DNA of 64,000 bases from Gluconacetobacter azotocaptans (GCF_014174355.1 NZ_JABEQF010000015.1:1-64000), one strand, 5' to 3'; positions 8,495-17,365 are shown, numbered from the stretch's first letter. The notes: generated by a model from the letters alone, not told the origin. Numbers and translations: made by a program.

Positions 8495-9475
8495 CTACCG
8501 GTCGGTCAGGCGGAATTCGATCCGGCGGTTGCGGGCGAAGGCGGTCTGGCTGTTGCCGGCATCCAGCGGCTGGAAATCGGCGAAGCCGGTGGCGGCCAGA
8601 TGGTGCGGGCTGATGCCTTCGGCGATCAGCAGCTTGACCACGGTGATGGCGCGAGCGGATGACAGTTCCCAGTTGCTGGCGAAGGCGCTGTGGATCGGCT
8701 GGCGGTCGGCATGGCCGTCCACGCGCATGATCCAGGGAATCGATGCGGGGATCTGTGCCGAGACCTGATGGAAGGTGCGGGCCAGGGTGCGGATTTCGGC
8801 CACGCCCTTGGGCGACAGCTCGGCGCCGCCGGGCGGGAACAGGACCTCGCTTTGGAACACGAAGCGGTCGCCGACGACCTGCACGCCTTCCTGATTCTTC
8901 AGGATGTCGCGCAGGCGGCCGAAGAATTCCGAACGATAGCGTTGAAGCTGCTCGACCTTGTCGGCCAGCGCCACGTTCAGCTTCAGGCCCAGATCGTCGA
9001 TCTTGCGCTGCCGGTCCTGGATTTCGGTCTGCGAGATCTCCAGCGCCGCCATCGCGGACGACAGCTGCTGGCGGATCTGCTCCAGCTGCGATCCCAGGTC
9101 CGCGACCTGCTGCTGGCTGGCCTGGGCCAGCCTGGCCTGGTTGTCGCGTTCCGACGAACTCTGCGCCACCTGGGCGGTCAGCGACGTCTCCATCGCCTCG
9201 TCCTTCTCGTGCGCGGCGCGCAGCGAGGCGACCGAGAGTTCCAGCGCATGGGCGTGGCCGCGTTCCAGCGACAGCATGGTGTTCAGCTGGGCGACCTGCT
9301 GGGCCAGCTGTTCCATCGCGCGTTGCCGCTTGTTCAGGGCCACGGACAGGAAGGCCTGCCCCAGCACGAAAACCAGCAGCACGAAGATGATGACCATCAG
9401 CAGGGTGGACAGGGCGTCCACATATCCCGGCCAGGCGTCGAGCCCGGCATGGGTCTGGCGGCGGCGGCGTGCCAT
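8495..9475 (-). CDS. MotB/OmpA-like peptidoglycan-binding envelope protein
   Basis: 326 residues. A short basic N-terminus leads into one membrane helix with a conserved acidic residue, GYVDALSTLLMVIIFVLLVF (Asp20), placed as in MotB proton-channel subunits. A long coiled coil (about 48-180) follows, then an OmpA-like peptidoglycan-binding domain containing MRVDGHADRQPI and ARNRRIEFRL. It lies downstream of a MotA/ExbB-like gene, its predicted channel partner. No flagellar genes are nearby, so it is more likely an envelope energiser than a flagellar stator. Confidence 0.82.
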   Translation of the reverse strand: MARRRRQTHAGLDAWPGYVDALSTLLMVIIFVLLVFVLGQAFLSVALNKRQRAMEQLAQQVAQLNTMLSLERGHAHALELSVASLRAAHEKDEAMETSLTAQVAQSSSERDNQARLAQASQQQVADLGSQLEQIRQQLSSAMAALEISQTEIQDRQRKIDDLGLKLNVALADKVEQLQRYRSEFFGRLRDILKNQEGVQVVGDRFVFQSEVLFPPGGAELSPKGVAEIRTLARTFHQVSAQIPASIPWIMRVDGHADRQPIHSAFASNWELSSARAITVVKLLIAEGISPHHLAATGFADFQPLDAGNSQTAFARNRRIEFRLTDR

Positions 9476-9597
9476 GGGTGTCGGTCCCGTCCGTTAAATC
9501 GTCATCCGATGGGGCCGGGGGCACCTCATCGGACAAGGATGATCGTCAAAACAGTCGTCGGAAGCCCCCGCGCGCCTGCGGCGGCGGGGGTGGCCCC

Positions 9598-10686
9598 TCA
9601 GGGCGTGGCGCGCGCGCCGGCGGGCGCGGTTGCGGCGACGGTCCGCGCCAGCAGCCGCAGGTCGTTGCGGATGTCGGTCGAGATCTGGTTGCGGCCCTGT
9701 TCCATGTCCGACAGCATGCGGGTCAGCAGCATCTCGATGCCGCGCAGATGGCCCTGGGCGGAGTCGTCGGCCATGCGCTGCATCAGGGCATGGCTGGCGC
9801 GCATGGTGTCGGTCATCGTGCCGATCCGCTCGTTCAGGCTGCCCAGCAGGGCCTGCTGCTGGATGCGGCCGTCCTCGCCCCGGGCGATCAGGTTCTGCAG
9901 CTTCTCCAGGTTCTCGGCGGTCTGTTCCAGCAGCGCCTGCACGTAGGCCGGCACGCCGGCCTCGGCGCCGTCGGCGCTGGCCAGGCCGGGCGAGATGCGC
10001 GTCAGCCCGGCCAGCCATTCCTCAAGCTCGTTGAAGAAGCGGTTCTGCGCCTGGCCGGCCGTCAGGTCCAGGAAGCCCAGCACCAGCGCCCCGGCCAGGC
10101 CGAACATCGAGCCCGAGAAGGCGGTGCCCATGCCATGCAGCGGCTGCGCCAGACCGGTCTTGAGCTGGTCGAACATGACGTTGAGGTCGGCCGAGCCGAC
10201 GGACAGGCCGCCGATCACGTCGGCGATCGACCCCACGGTCAGCAGCAGGCCGTAGAATGTGCCCAGCAGGCCCAGGAAGATCAGCAGCCCGGTCATGTAG
10301 CGCGACAGTTCGCGCCCTTCGTCCAGGCGCGACGACAGGCTGTCCAGCATGGACTGCATCGCCGGGGTGGACAGGACCAGGCGGTCGGTGCGGTTGCGCG
10401 TGGCCAGCATCGAGGCCATCGGCGCCAGCAGCTTCGGCGGGGTGGGCTGGGCCAGCCCGGCCCGGGGCTGGCGCAGCGTCTCGACCCACCGGACCTCGGG
10501 GATCAGGCGCAGGACCATCCGGACGTTCCATGCGATCCCGAACGCCAGGATGCCAAGGATCAGCCCGTCGAGGACCGGGTTGTTGAAGAAGGCGGAATAC
10601 AGCGTCCGCCACAGCGTGGCGGCCACCAGCAGCACGGCGGCCATGAACAGGACGATGCGCAGGATATAGGTCGTGGGGTGGGTCAC
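9598..10686 (-). CDS. MotA/TolQ/ExbB-like proton-channel protein
   Basis: 362 residues. Two N-terminal membrane helices (about 8-27 and 37-60), a cytosolic stretch, then two further helices around YMTGLLIFLGLLGTFYGLLL and GTAFSGSMFGLAGALVLGFL, the conserved MotA/TolQ core. The C-terminal 130 residues are predicted coiled coil (LLEQTAENLEKLQNLIARGE). GTG 10686 overlaps the stop of the upstream OmpA-like gene by GTGA, so translation is coupled. The MotB-like gene follows 122 bases later. Confidence 0.8.
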   Translation of the reverse strand: MTHPTTYILRIVLFMAAVLLVAATLWRTLYSAFFNNPVLDGLILGILAFGIAWNVRMVLRLIPEVRWVETLRQPRAGLAQPTPPKLLAPMASMLATRNRTDRLVLSTPAMQSMLDSLSSRLDEGRELSRYMTGLLIFLGLLGTFYGLLLTVGSIADVIGGLSVGSADLNVMFDQLKTGLAQPLHGMGTAFSGSMFGLAGALVLGFLDLTAGQAQNRFFNELEEWLAGLTRISPGLASADGAEAGVPAYVQALLEQTAENLEKLQNLIARGEDGRIQQQALLGSLNERIGTMTDTMRASHALMQRMADDSAQGHLRGIEMLLTRMLSDMEQGRNQISTDIRNDLRLLARTVAATAPAGARATP

Positions 10687-11480
10687 GGTTTGGGCCGGGG
10701 CTCCGTAGGGGCGGAAGGGGCAGAGGCGATCACATTCGAGAGGGTCACGTCAACATGATCCGGAGGCGTTTCGTTCGGCGGGGACCCGGACAGGCCGATG
10801 GCGCGGACGTAGATGCGCGTCGAGGCGACGCCCGCATGGATCAGGATCGAGCGGATCGCCAGCCCGCGCGACAGCGAGACCCGGCGCGGCGTCGAGGAAT
10901 CGTCCGGGGTGCCCGAGGCATAGGCGTCGATCTGCCCCCGCGCCTCGGGCGCGGCCAGCAGGGCGGCCGCGAAGGTTTTCACCCGGTCGCTCATTGCCGC
11001 GTTCATGTCGGCGCTGCCGGGGGCGAAGGTCAGGCGCGTGCCGCCCGGCAGGTCCTGCACCGTGCCATGCGCGGTGGGGACGACCGGCGTTTCGGGCGGC
11101 GGCGGCGACGGATGCAGGGGGACGCTCACCTCGGGCGGCCGGATGATGGGCGACGGAGGCGGGGCGGCCGGGATGGTGGGCGGCGGCGGATGCGCGGCCG
11201 GGGCCGGCGTGGCGCTGGATGGGGCAGGGGCCGGCGCAGCGGTATGGGCCTGCGGCGCGCGCATGCCGTGCGGCTGGTGCGATCTGGGGCTGGTCGCCGG
11301 ATGCACCGTCGCCGGATGGGCGGCCGGGGCCGGCCCCAGGCCGGACAGGGCGCTGTCGTTGGTGACGACCTGTGCGCGGGCCGGGTGTCCGGCCAGCGTC
11401 CCCGTCAGCGCAATGCCAAGCAGGCAGGCCGGGACGATACGCGAGATGCGGGGATAAGCGGAAGGAAGGGGATCGGACAT
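10683..11480 (-). CDS. Exported proline-rich protein with OmpA-like C-terminus
   Basis: 265 residues. A signal peptide (to about residue 36, GHPARAQ) is followed by about 110 residues rich in Pro, Ala and His, probably spanning the periplasm. The C-terminal 115 residues resemble a divergent OmpA domain (LTFAPGSADMNAAMSDRVKT, IDAYASGTPDDSSTPRRVSL, SRGLAIRSILIHAGV). It is first in a three-gene operon with MotA- and MotB-like proteins. The OmpA assignment is by pattern, and peptidoglycan binding is inferred. Confidence 0.68.
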   Translation of the reverse strand: MSDPLPSAYPRISRIVPACLLGIALTGTLAGHPARAQVVTNDSALSGLGPAPAAHPATVHPATSPRSHQPHGMRAPQAHTAAPAPAPSSATPAPAAHPPPPTIPAAPPPSPIIRPPEVSVPLHPSPPPPETPVVPTAHGTVQDLPGGTRLTFAPGSADMNAAMSDRVKTFAAALLAAPEARGQIDAYASGTPDDSSTPRRVSLSRGLAIRSILIHAGVASTRIYVRAIGLSGSPPNETPPDHVDVTLSNVIASAPSAPTEPRPKP

Positions 11481-11599
11481 GACCGGCGCAGCCTAGAGCA
11501 GATCGCGTCCGGGTCGAAGACCTGAACGTGTGGGGAATCCCTTAAAATATCTGCCCGATACCGATCCGCAGCGACAGAAACCGGTTCCGACCACCGTTC

Positions 11600-12427
11600 T
11601 CAGCGCGTGGTCAGGCTTTCGGCCACCAGTTCGCGCAGCGGGGCGTGCAGATGGCTGTTGCCGGCCACGACATTGACCACGTCGCCCAGATCGTCGAGTT
11701 CCGCGCCGTCGGGATCGGTGGCATAGCCGCCGGCCTCGCGCACCAGCAGCAGGCCCGCCGCGCAGTCCCAGGGCCGCAGGCCCAGTTCCCAGAAGCCTTC
11801 GTAGCGTCCGGCGGCCACCCAGGCCAGGTCCAGCGCCGCCGCGCCGAAGCGGCGAATGCCCGCGACCTGCGGCATCAGCGCCCCCAGGCTCCGGGCGAAG
11901 GGCAGGCGGCGCTGCGCCGGGACCTTGGCGAACGGAATGCCGGTGGCGAACAGGGCCTCCAGCATGTCGCGGCGGGCGGACACGCGGATGCGGCGTTCGT
12001 TCAGGAACGCGCCCACGCCCTTTTCGGCCCAGAACATCTCGTTGGCGGCGGGGTTGTAGACCACGCCGGCCACCATCTCGATGCTGCCGTCGGGCAGGCG
12101 GCGCTGCAGGCCGATGGAAATCGCCCAGTGCGGGATGCCGTGCAGGAAGTTGGTGGTGCCGTCCAGCGGGTCGACGATCCAGCGCCAGGTCCAGTTGTCG
12201 CCGCCCGACTCGCCGCTTTCCTCCATCAGGAAGGCATAACCCGGGCGGGCACGGACCAGTTCCTCGCGGATCGTCGCCTCGGCGCGCAAATCCGCCTGGG
12301 ACACGAAATCGCCCGGCCCCTTGATGCTGACCTGAAGCTGCTCGACCTCGCTGAAATCGCGCAGCAGGCGACGCGCGGCCTTGTGGGCCGCGTTCTGCAT
12401 CACCGTCATGTGGGGAGAGAGTCGCAT
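11600..12427 (-). CDS. suhB: Inositol-1-monophosphatase family protein SuhB
   Basis: A 275-residue Mg-dependent phosphatase of the IMPase fold. Metal-ligand motifs are FLMEESGES (near residue 74) and IVDPLDGTTNFLHGIPHWAI (near residue 90), plus LRPWDCAAGLLLVREAGG near the C-terminus; all are canonical. Family members hydrolyse inositol monophosphate, and in E. coli SuhB also acts in rRNA antitermination. Start 12427 (MRLSPHMTV) is a compromise, since the frame is open to 12526 and no clear ribosome-binding site was found. It lies between efp and the OmpA-like operon on the same strand. Confidence 0.9.
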   Translation of the reverse strand: MRLSPHMTVMQNAAHKAARRLLRDFSEVEQLQVSIKGPGDFVSQADLRAEATIREELVRARPGYAFLMEESGESGGDNWTWRWIVDPLDGTTNFLHGIPHWAISIGLQRRLPDGSIEMVAGVVYNPAANEMFWAEKGVGAFLNERRIRVSARRDMLEALFATGIPFAKVPAQRRLPFARSLGALMPQVAGIRRFGAAALDLAWVAAGRYEGFWELGLRPWDCAAGLLLVREAGGYATDPDGAELDDLGDVVNVVAGNSHLHAPLRELVAESLTTR

Positions 12428-12585
12428 GGCCACGTCGGTCGGTCCTGTCTGGTTCGTCGGATGATGAAGGGGGCGGGTGGCGAAGAAGGCGGCGGCGCGG
12501 ACGGGGGATCCGCCGCGCCGCATCATGAGGTCTAAAGCATCAGGCAGGCGGTTGGAACGATCCCGTCACCTGCCCGCCAGCCGCC

Positions 12586-13152
12586 TCAGCCCTTTGCGCG
12601 TTCCACGTAGGTGGAATCCTCGGTGCGGACGACGATGCGCTCGCCGGCCTCGATGAACGGCGGCACCATGGTCTTCACGCCGTTGGACAGCTTGGCCGGC
12701 TTGTAGGACGAGCTGGCCGTCTGGCCCTTCACCACCGGATCGGCCTCGACCACTTCCAGCGTGACCTGGGCGGGCAGCTGCACGCCGACCGGGTCGCCTT
12801 CGACCAGGTTGATGACCAGCGTCATGTTGTCCTGCAGGAACGGGGCCTGGTCGCCCAGCAGTCCCAGCGGCAGCAGCGTCTGCTCGAACGTTTCGGGATC
12901 CATCAGGACGATGTTGTCGCCGTCCATGTAGGAATAGGTATATTCCCGCTCCTCGGTCAGCAGGCGCTCGACGGTGTCGGCGGTGCGCCACCGCTCGTTC
13001 GTCTTGTTGCCGGTCTTCAGGTCGCGCATCTCCACCTGGATGAAGGCGCCGCCTTTGCCCGGGGTGATGATCTGCTGCTTCAGGACTGTCCAGCGACGGC
13101 CGTCGTGCTCGATGACCTGTCCGGCACGGATCAGGTTCGCCTGCTGTTTCAT
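12586..13152 (-). CDS. efp: Translation elongation factor P
   Basis: 188 residues, the usual three beta-barrel domains. The tip loop ITPGKGGAF places the modifiable lysine at residue 33, the position beta-lysylated by EpmA/EpmB, and the C-terminal block TASSSYKPAKLSNG is conserved. EF-P rescues ribosomes stalled on polyproline, which matters in this genome: several proteins in the window carry proline runs. Both modification genes lie immediately upstream. Confidence 0.97.
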   Translation of the reverse strand: MKQQANLIRAGQVIEHDGRRWTVLKQQIITPGKGGAFIQVEMRDLKTGNKTNERWRTADTVERLLTEEREYTYSYMDGDNIVLMDPETFEQTLLPLGLLGDQAPFLQDNMTLVINLVEGDPVGVQLPAQVTLEVVEADPVVKGQTASSSYKPAKLSNGVKTMVPPFIEAGERIVVRTEDSTYVERAKG

Positions 13153-13191
13153 GGGGGGCCCTGTCTGACGTGTGGGATGAAAGGCGGGCTT

Positions 13192-14298
13192 CTAGCCCTC
13201 TCGCGCGCCGAGGGCAAGGTTGGGGGCGGATTCAGCGTCGAGTTTGTGCAGACCGCCCGCCGGATCGCGGACGGCCAGGCCGTCGGCGTCGGGCTCCAGA
13301 TAGTCCGGGCCAAGCGGCACCTTGCCGTGGCCGCCGGGGATATCCAGCGTGTAGGTGGGCCATGCCAGCCCGGTGACGCGGCCGCGCAGGCCCGCCAGCA
13401 GGCGCCGGCCCTCGGCGATCGGGACATGGAAATGTGCGGTGCCGGGCGCAGGGTCCAGCTGATGCAGGTAATACGGCTTGACCCGGGCCTCGACCATGGC
13501 GCGGAACAGGCCTTCCAGCGCCTCGGTGCTGTCGTTGACGCCCCGCAGCAGGACGGACTGGCCCAGCACCGGAATGGCCCGGGCCTGGATGCGGCGCAGG
13601 GCGGCGCGGGCCGGGGGCGTGAATTCGCGCGCGTGGTTGGCGTGGACCACCAGCCACATCGCCCGGTCGGTTTCCAGCGCATCGGCCAGTTCGTCGGTGA
13701 TCCGGTCGGGGTCGGCGACGGGTACGCGGCTGTGCACGCGGATGGTGGTGACGTGGGGGATGTCGCCCAGCGCCCGCACGATCCCGCCCAGCCGGCGCGG
13801 CGACAGCATCAGCGGGTCGCCGCCCGTCAGGATCACCTCGCGGATCGCCGGGTGGGTGCGCAGCCAGTCCAATGCGCGGGCCAGGGCGTCGTCGTCCAGC
13901 ACCCCGCCATCGGGGCCGACATGTTCGCGCCGGAAGCAGAACCGGCAGTACAGAGGGCAGATCAGCAGGGGCTTGAGCAGCGCGCGGTCGGCATAGCGAT
14001 GCACGATACCGGGCACGGGCGACAGCGCGTCGTCGCCGATCGGGTCGGCGCGTTCGTGCGGTGCGGTCAGCAGTTCCGCCGCGTCGGGTATGACCTGCCG
14101 GCCGATCGGGTCGTCGGGGGCCTGGATCAGATCGTGAAAGGCCGGCGGGATCGCCGTGGCGTAGCGCCGGGCCACGTCCTCCAGCACCGGGACGGCCCCG
14201 GGCGGAACCAGCCCGGCGTCGAGCAGGTCGGGGACGCGGCGCAGCGTCCGCCGCGCCGGGCCGGAAATGATGTCGGGAAGGTTGACCGATCGTGTCAT
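13192..14298 (-). CDS. epmB: EF-P beta-lysylation protein EpmB (lysine 2,3-aminomutase family)
   Basis: A 368-residue radical-SAM/PLP enzyme that converts (S)-alpha-lysine to (R)-beta-lysine for loading on EF-P. The [4Fe-4S] triad is CPLYCRFC (Cys114, 118, 121) and VILTGGDPLML is the SAM-binding GGD motif. It is shorter than catabolic lysine 2,3-aminomutases, fitting the EpmB/YjeK group. It lies 39 bases ahead of efp on the same strand and is divergent from epmA, which makes the role assignment strong. Confidence 0.93.
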   Translation of the reverse strand: MTRSVNLPDIISGPARRTLRRVPDLLDAGLVPPGAVPVLEDVARRYATAIPPAFHDLIQAPDDPIGRQVIPDAAELLTAPHERADPIGDDALSPVPGIVHRYADRALLKPLLICPLYCRFCFRREHVGPDGGVLDDDALARALDWLRTHPAIREVILTGGDPLMLSPRRLGGIVRALGDIPHVTTIRVHSRVPVADPDRITDELADALETDRAMWLVVHANHAREFTPPARAALRRIQARAIPVLGQSVLLRGVNDSTEALEGLFRAMVEARVKPYYLHQLDPAPGTAHFHVPIAEGRRLLAGLRGRVTGLAWPTYTLDIPGGHGKVPLGPDYLEPDADGLAVRDPAGGLHKLDAESAPNLALGAREG

Positions 14299-14345
14299 CG
14301 GCTGGCTCTACTCTGCCGGTTTTCGTCCTGCAACAGGAGTCGCGC

Positions 14346-15374
14346 ATGACCGACAGGAACAACCCTGGCCGGCCCAGCCGCCCCCGCGATCCCGACCGGA
14401 TCGCCGAACGTCTGGCGCTGCTGCGGCGGCGGGCGCTGGTGGCGCGGGGGGTGCGGGCGTTCTTCGACGCGCGCGGCTATCTGGAGGTCGAAACCCCCTG
14501 CGCCGTGCCGACACCGGGCGAGGAGGTGCATCTGCAGGTCTTCCGGACCGAGCGCGAGCATCCCGACGGGACGCGCCAGCCCCTGTTCCTGCAGACCAGT
14601 CCCGAATTCGCGATGAAGCGCATCGTCGCGGCGACCGGCCTGCCGGTGTTCCAACTGGCCCGCGTCTGGCGCAATGCCGAGGGCAGCAATCTGCATGCCC
14701 CGGAATTCACCATGCTGGAATGGTACCGTCCCGGCGCCGACCTGGCCGCCCTGATGGACGAGACCGAGGCGCTGCTGCGGGCCGTGCTGCCGCCGGCCCT
14801 GCGCCGCGCGGGGCAGGACATCCGGATCGACGAACCGTTCGCGCGCCTGACGATGGCCGAGGCGTTCGCCCGCCATGCCGGCCTCGACCTGCTGCCGACC
14901 GAGGGTGACGCCGCCGCCCTGGCCCAGGCCGCCGGATGCGCGCTGCGCGAGGACGAGAGCTGGGAAGATTTGTTCTTCCGCCTGCTGATGGAACGCGTGG
15001 AACCCGCGATCGCCCGCGACCGGCCGACTTTCCTGACCCACTGGCCGGCCAGCCAGGCGGCCCTGGCACGGCGCGACCCGTCCGATCCGCGCGTCGCCCT
15101 GCGGTTCGAACTCTATGCCGGGGGCATGGAGCTGGCGAACGCGTTCGAGGAGCTGACCGATCCGATGGAGCAGCGGCGGCGGTTCGAGGCCGACCGCGCC
15201 CGGCGCGCGGAGCTGTATGGCGCCGACCCCGACAGGACATGGCCGATGGACGAGGCGCTGCTGGGGGCTCTGGACGACCTGCCGGCCTGCGCGGGCATCG
15301 CGCTGGGCTTCGACCGTCTGGTCATGCTGGCCGCAAGTACGTTACGGATAGGCGACGTCTTATGGATGGGGTGA
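14346..15374 (+). CDS. epmA: EF-P lysine lysyltransferase EpmA (GenX/PoxA)
   Basis: A 342-residue class II lysyl-tRNA-synthetase paralogue without the anticodon-binding domain. It attaches beta-lysine to EF-P. Motif 2 is FQLARVWRNAEGSNLHAPEF with TMLEW, the conserved ELANAFEELTDP follows, and motif 3 is GIALGFDRLVML. ATG 14346 was chosen because CAGGAG lies eight bases upstream. It is divergent from epmB-efp, so the whole modification pathway is in one cluster. Confidence 0.94.
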   Translation: MTDRNNPGRPSRPRDPDRIAERLALLRRRALVARGVRAFFDARGYLEVETPCAVPTPGEEVHLQVFRTEREHPDGTRQPLFLQTSPEFAMKRIVAATGLPVFQLARVWRNAEGSNLHAPEFTMLEWYRPGADLAALMDETEALLRAVLPPALRRAGQDIRIDEPFARLTMAEAFARHAGLDLLPTEGDAAALAQAAGCALREDESWEDLFFRLLMERVEPAIARDRPTFLTHWPASQAALARRDPSDPRVALRFELYAGGMELANAFEELTDPMEQRRRFEADRARRAELYGADPDRTWPMDEALLGALDDLPACAGIALGFDRLVMLAASTLRIGDVLWMG

Positions 15375-15469
15375 ATTTTTTGTAACGTTCCCGCTTGGGC
15401 TTATTCAAGGCGGAGTATGTTCAGATTAACTGGTTTTCAATTTCTTTCTCCTATGTCGGTATCGCAGTC

Positions 15470-15880
15470 ATGAAATACGCGTCAATCTTGCCATTGGCCG
15501 CCTTGCTCGCCCTGACGGCGTGCGAGGTTCCGTCGCCTCAGCAGAGGCAACTGCTCAATTCGATGGTCGGACGTGACGAGGTGGATGTGATCCGCACGTT
15601 CGGCGTGCCGACCCGCGCTTACGAGGCGCAGGGCCATGTCTTCCTCGCCTATATCGACAGCCAGACCAGCTACTCGCCCGGCAGCATGGGCTGGGGTTGG
15701 GGTTGGGGTGGCGGCGGCTGGGGTGGTCCCGGTTGGGGCGGCGGCTGGGGTGGTCCCGGCTGGGGTGGCGGCTGGGGCGGCGGATTCCCGCCCAGCTATT
15801 ACATCAGCAGCTGCCAGACGACGTTCGAGGTCATCGCCGGCAAGGTGTCGGGCTGGACGATGCGCGGCGACGGCTGCTGA
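15470..15880 (+). CDS. Small lipoprotein with a Gly/Trp-rich repeat
   Basis: 136 residues. The N-terminus KYASILPLAALLALTAC is a lipoprotein signal with the lipobox LTAC. The mature part has an SmpA/BamE-like feel (LLNSMVGRDEVDVIRTFGVP, FLAYIDSQTSYSP), then a low-complexity stretch of about 35 residues built from GWGG and GPGWGG units, and two cysteines in the tail (SSCQTTFEVI and GDGC). The function is unknown. An AT-rich stretch (15380-15460) upstream probably holds its promoter. ATG 15470 gives the intact signal; the frame is open to 15395. Confidence 0.75.
   Translation: MKYASILPLAALLALTACEVPSPQQRQLLNSMVGRDEVDVIRTFGVPTRAYEAQGHVFLAYIDSQTSYSPGSMGWGWGWGGGGWGGPGWGGGWGGPGWGGGWGGGFPPSYYISSCQTTFEVIAGKVSGWTMRGDGC
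15716..15781 (+). repeat. 27-bp tandem repeat inside the lipoprotein gene
   Basis: About 2.4 copies of a 27-base unit (15716-15742, 15743-15769, 15770-15781) encoding GWGGPGWGG. Looser GGTTGGGG units precede it. In-frame tandem repeats of this kind can change copy number by slippage. Confidence 0.8.
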
Positions 15881-15967
15881 CACACGGGCACCGGCGACGA
15901 CGGCCGCCCGCCACGAAGGAAGACGGGCATGGGCGGCTGCGGCGCCGGACGAATGGGTTGGGATGAC

Positions 15968-16663
15968 ATGGCGCGGGGAAGGGGCCGGATTTTCGGCCTG
16001 ATCCTCGCGGGCTCGCTGATGGGTATGGGGGGCTGCGGCGGCCCGGATCGGGTTCAGGACCCCTTGCTGGTTCGCGGCAGTACCGAGGCGGTGAATATTC
16101 CGACCGTTTCCGTCGAGCGGACCTATGCTCCGGCGCAGGCCGAGGGGCGCCCCGACAGTATCGTGGCCTATGGCGCGCCGGATACCCCGGTCTATCGCGA
16201 CCGCCCGCTGGACGAGAACTTGCGCGGCAGCGTGGAACTGGCGGATTACGTGCGGGGGCTCGACCGCGCGGGCCTGCTGCCGCTGCTGCGGCAGGCGGGG
16301 CCGTTCACGGTGTTCGCCGTGCCCAACGACCCGATGGAAGATCTGGTGCCGGGCCGGTCGGGCGGCATGCCGGCCCTGCCGCTGGCCACCCTGCGCCGGA
16401 CCCTGGGCTATACCCTGGTGCGCGGCACCTACCCCGAGCCGGTGCTGCGCGCGATGATCGCGGCGGCGCCGGGCCACCGGGTGGGCCTGCGGACGGTCGA
16501 TGGTGCACTTCTGCTGGTCTGGGCCGAGGCCGCGACCGGGGAGTTGCTGCTGGGGAACGGCGCCGGACAGGTCAACCGATTGTGGGTGATGGGCGTGCCG
16601 CAATCCAACGGCGTGCTGTACCTGACGCAATCGGTCCTCGCGCCGCCCGCGTCACCGTCATAA
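15968..16663 (+). CDS. Fasciclin-like lipoprotein
   Basis: 231 residues from ATG 15968; the frame is open to 15929. The hydrophobic N-terminus ends LMGMGGCGG, a plausible lipobox. The C-terminal 130 residues look like a fasciclin/beta-Ig-H3 domain: NLRGSVELADYVRGLDRAGL, LLRQAGPFTVFAVPNDPMED, TLRRTLGYTLVRGTY, and the closing VNRLWVMGVPQSNGVLYLTQ. Such domains act in surface adhesion, but here the role is only inferred. It ends at a convergent repeat facing thiE. Confidence 0.72.
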   Translation: MARGRGRIFGLILAGSLMGMGGCGGPDRVQDPLLVRGSTEAVNIPTVSVERTYAPAQAEGRPDSIVAYGAPDTPVYRDRPLDENLRGSVELADYVRGLDRAGLLPLLRQAGPFTVFAVPNDPMEDLVPGRSGGMPALPLATLRRTLGYTLVRGTYPEPVLRAMIAAAPGHRVGLRTVDGALLLVWAEAATGELLLGNGAGQVNRLWVMGVPQSNGVLYLTQSVLAPPASPS

Positions 16664-16667
16664 AGTT

Positions 16668-16720
16668 CTGGGTTTCCAAAGGGCTTCGCCCTTTGGTGGG
16701 GCAAGGGCAACGTCCTTGCC
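16668..16720. repeat. Modular palindromic repeat at a convergent gene end
   Basis: CCAAAGGGC-TTC-GCCCTTTGG (16676-16696) plus CAAGGGC-AAC-GTCCTTG, between the fasciclin gene and thiE. It belongs to the same family as 8400, 27818, 37675, 42476, 53249, 55664 and 58298. Confidence 0.8.
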
Positions 16721-16728
16721 TTCTCCGA

Positions 16729-17355
16729 TCAGGCGGCCGCGATGGCGGCGTTCATGGCGCGCACGCCGGCCGCCGGACCGTCGGGATGCGACCAGACGGC
16801 GCTGATCACTGCCAGGAAATCCGCGCCCGCCCGGACCAGCGGGGCGCAATTGTCGGCGGTGATGCCGCCGATCGCCACCACCGGCAGTTCCATCATCGTC
16901 GTCCACCAGGCCAGCAGGTCGATGTCGGCCCGCACGTCGGTGTCCTTCGAGGACGACGGGAAGAATGCCCCGAAGGCCACGTAATCCGCCCCGGCCTCGC
17001 CCGCGCGCATCGCCATGTCGCGGCTGTCGTAGCACGACACCCCCAGTTGCAGGTCGTCGCCCAGCAGGGCGCGGGCCTGGGCGGCCCCCATGTCGTCCAT
17101 GCCGACATGCGCGCCGTCGCATCCGCCACGGCGGGCCAGGTCGGGGCGGTCGTTCAGAATGAAGGCGATGTCGCGCTCCTGCGCCACCGGGCGCAGGATG
17201 TCGATGGCGCGCAGAATCGCGTCGTCGGACGCGTCCTTCAGCCGAAGCTGCACGGCGGCGACAGGCCCCGCGTCCAGGGCGCGGGCCAGTTCGGGCGCAA
17301 GCGCGGCCGGATCGAACGCGGGCGGGGTGACGAGGTAGAGCTGGCAGTCGGTCAT
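16729..17355 (-). CDS. thiE: Thiamine phosphate synthase
   Basis: 208 residues, TIM barrel. It condenses HMP-pyrophosphate with the thiazole phosphate to give thiamine phosphate. Visible marks are [49 protein letters not shown] and [11 protein letters not shown]. Start ATG 17355 (MTDCQLYL) fits the family length; the frame runs open to 17415. A small unknown gene lies 10 bases upstream on the same strand. No other thi genes or TPP riboswitch were seen. Confidence 0.85.
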   Translation of the reverse strand: MTDCQLYLVTPPAFDPAALAPELARALDAGPVAAVQLRLKDASDDAILRAIDILRPVAQERDIAFILNDRPDLARRGGCDGAHVGMDDMGAAQARALLGDDLQLGVSCYDSRDMAMRAGEAGADYVAFGAFFPSSSKDTDVRADIDLLAWWTTMMELPVVAIGGITADNCAPLVRAGADFLAVISAVWSHPDGPAAGVRAMNAAIAAA

Positions 17356-17365
17356 CGTGCGCCGA

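Noticed and set aside
8495-11480. Zorya-type anti-phage system (ZorA/ZorB are MotA/MotB-like)
   Set aside because: ZorC, ZorD or ZorE partners are absent; the neighbours are an OmpA-like gene, suhB and efp. A housekeeping envelope role is more likely.
15688-15783. Possible CRISPR-like array
   Set aside because: The repeats are in-frame Gly/Trp codons without spacers. No cas genes or true arrays were seen anywhere in the window.
17090-17360. TPP riboswitch for thiE
   Set aside because: No THI-box CUGAGA-type motif was found upstream of thiE or of the gene before it.
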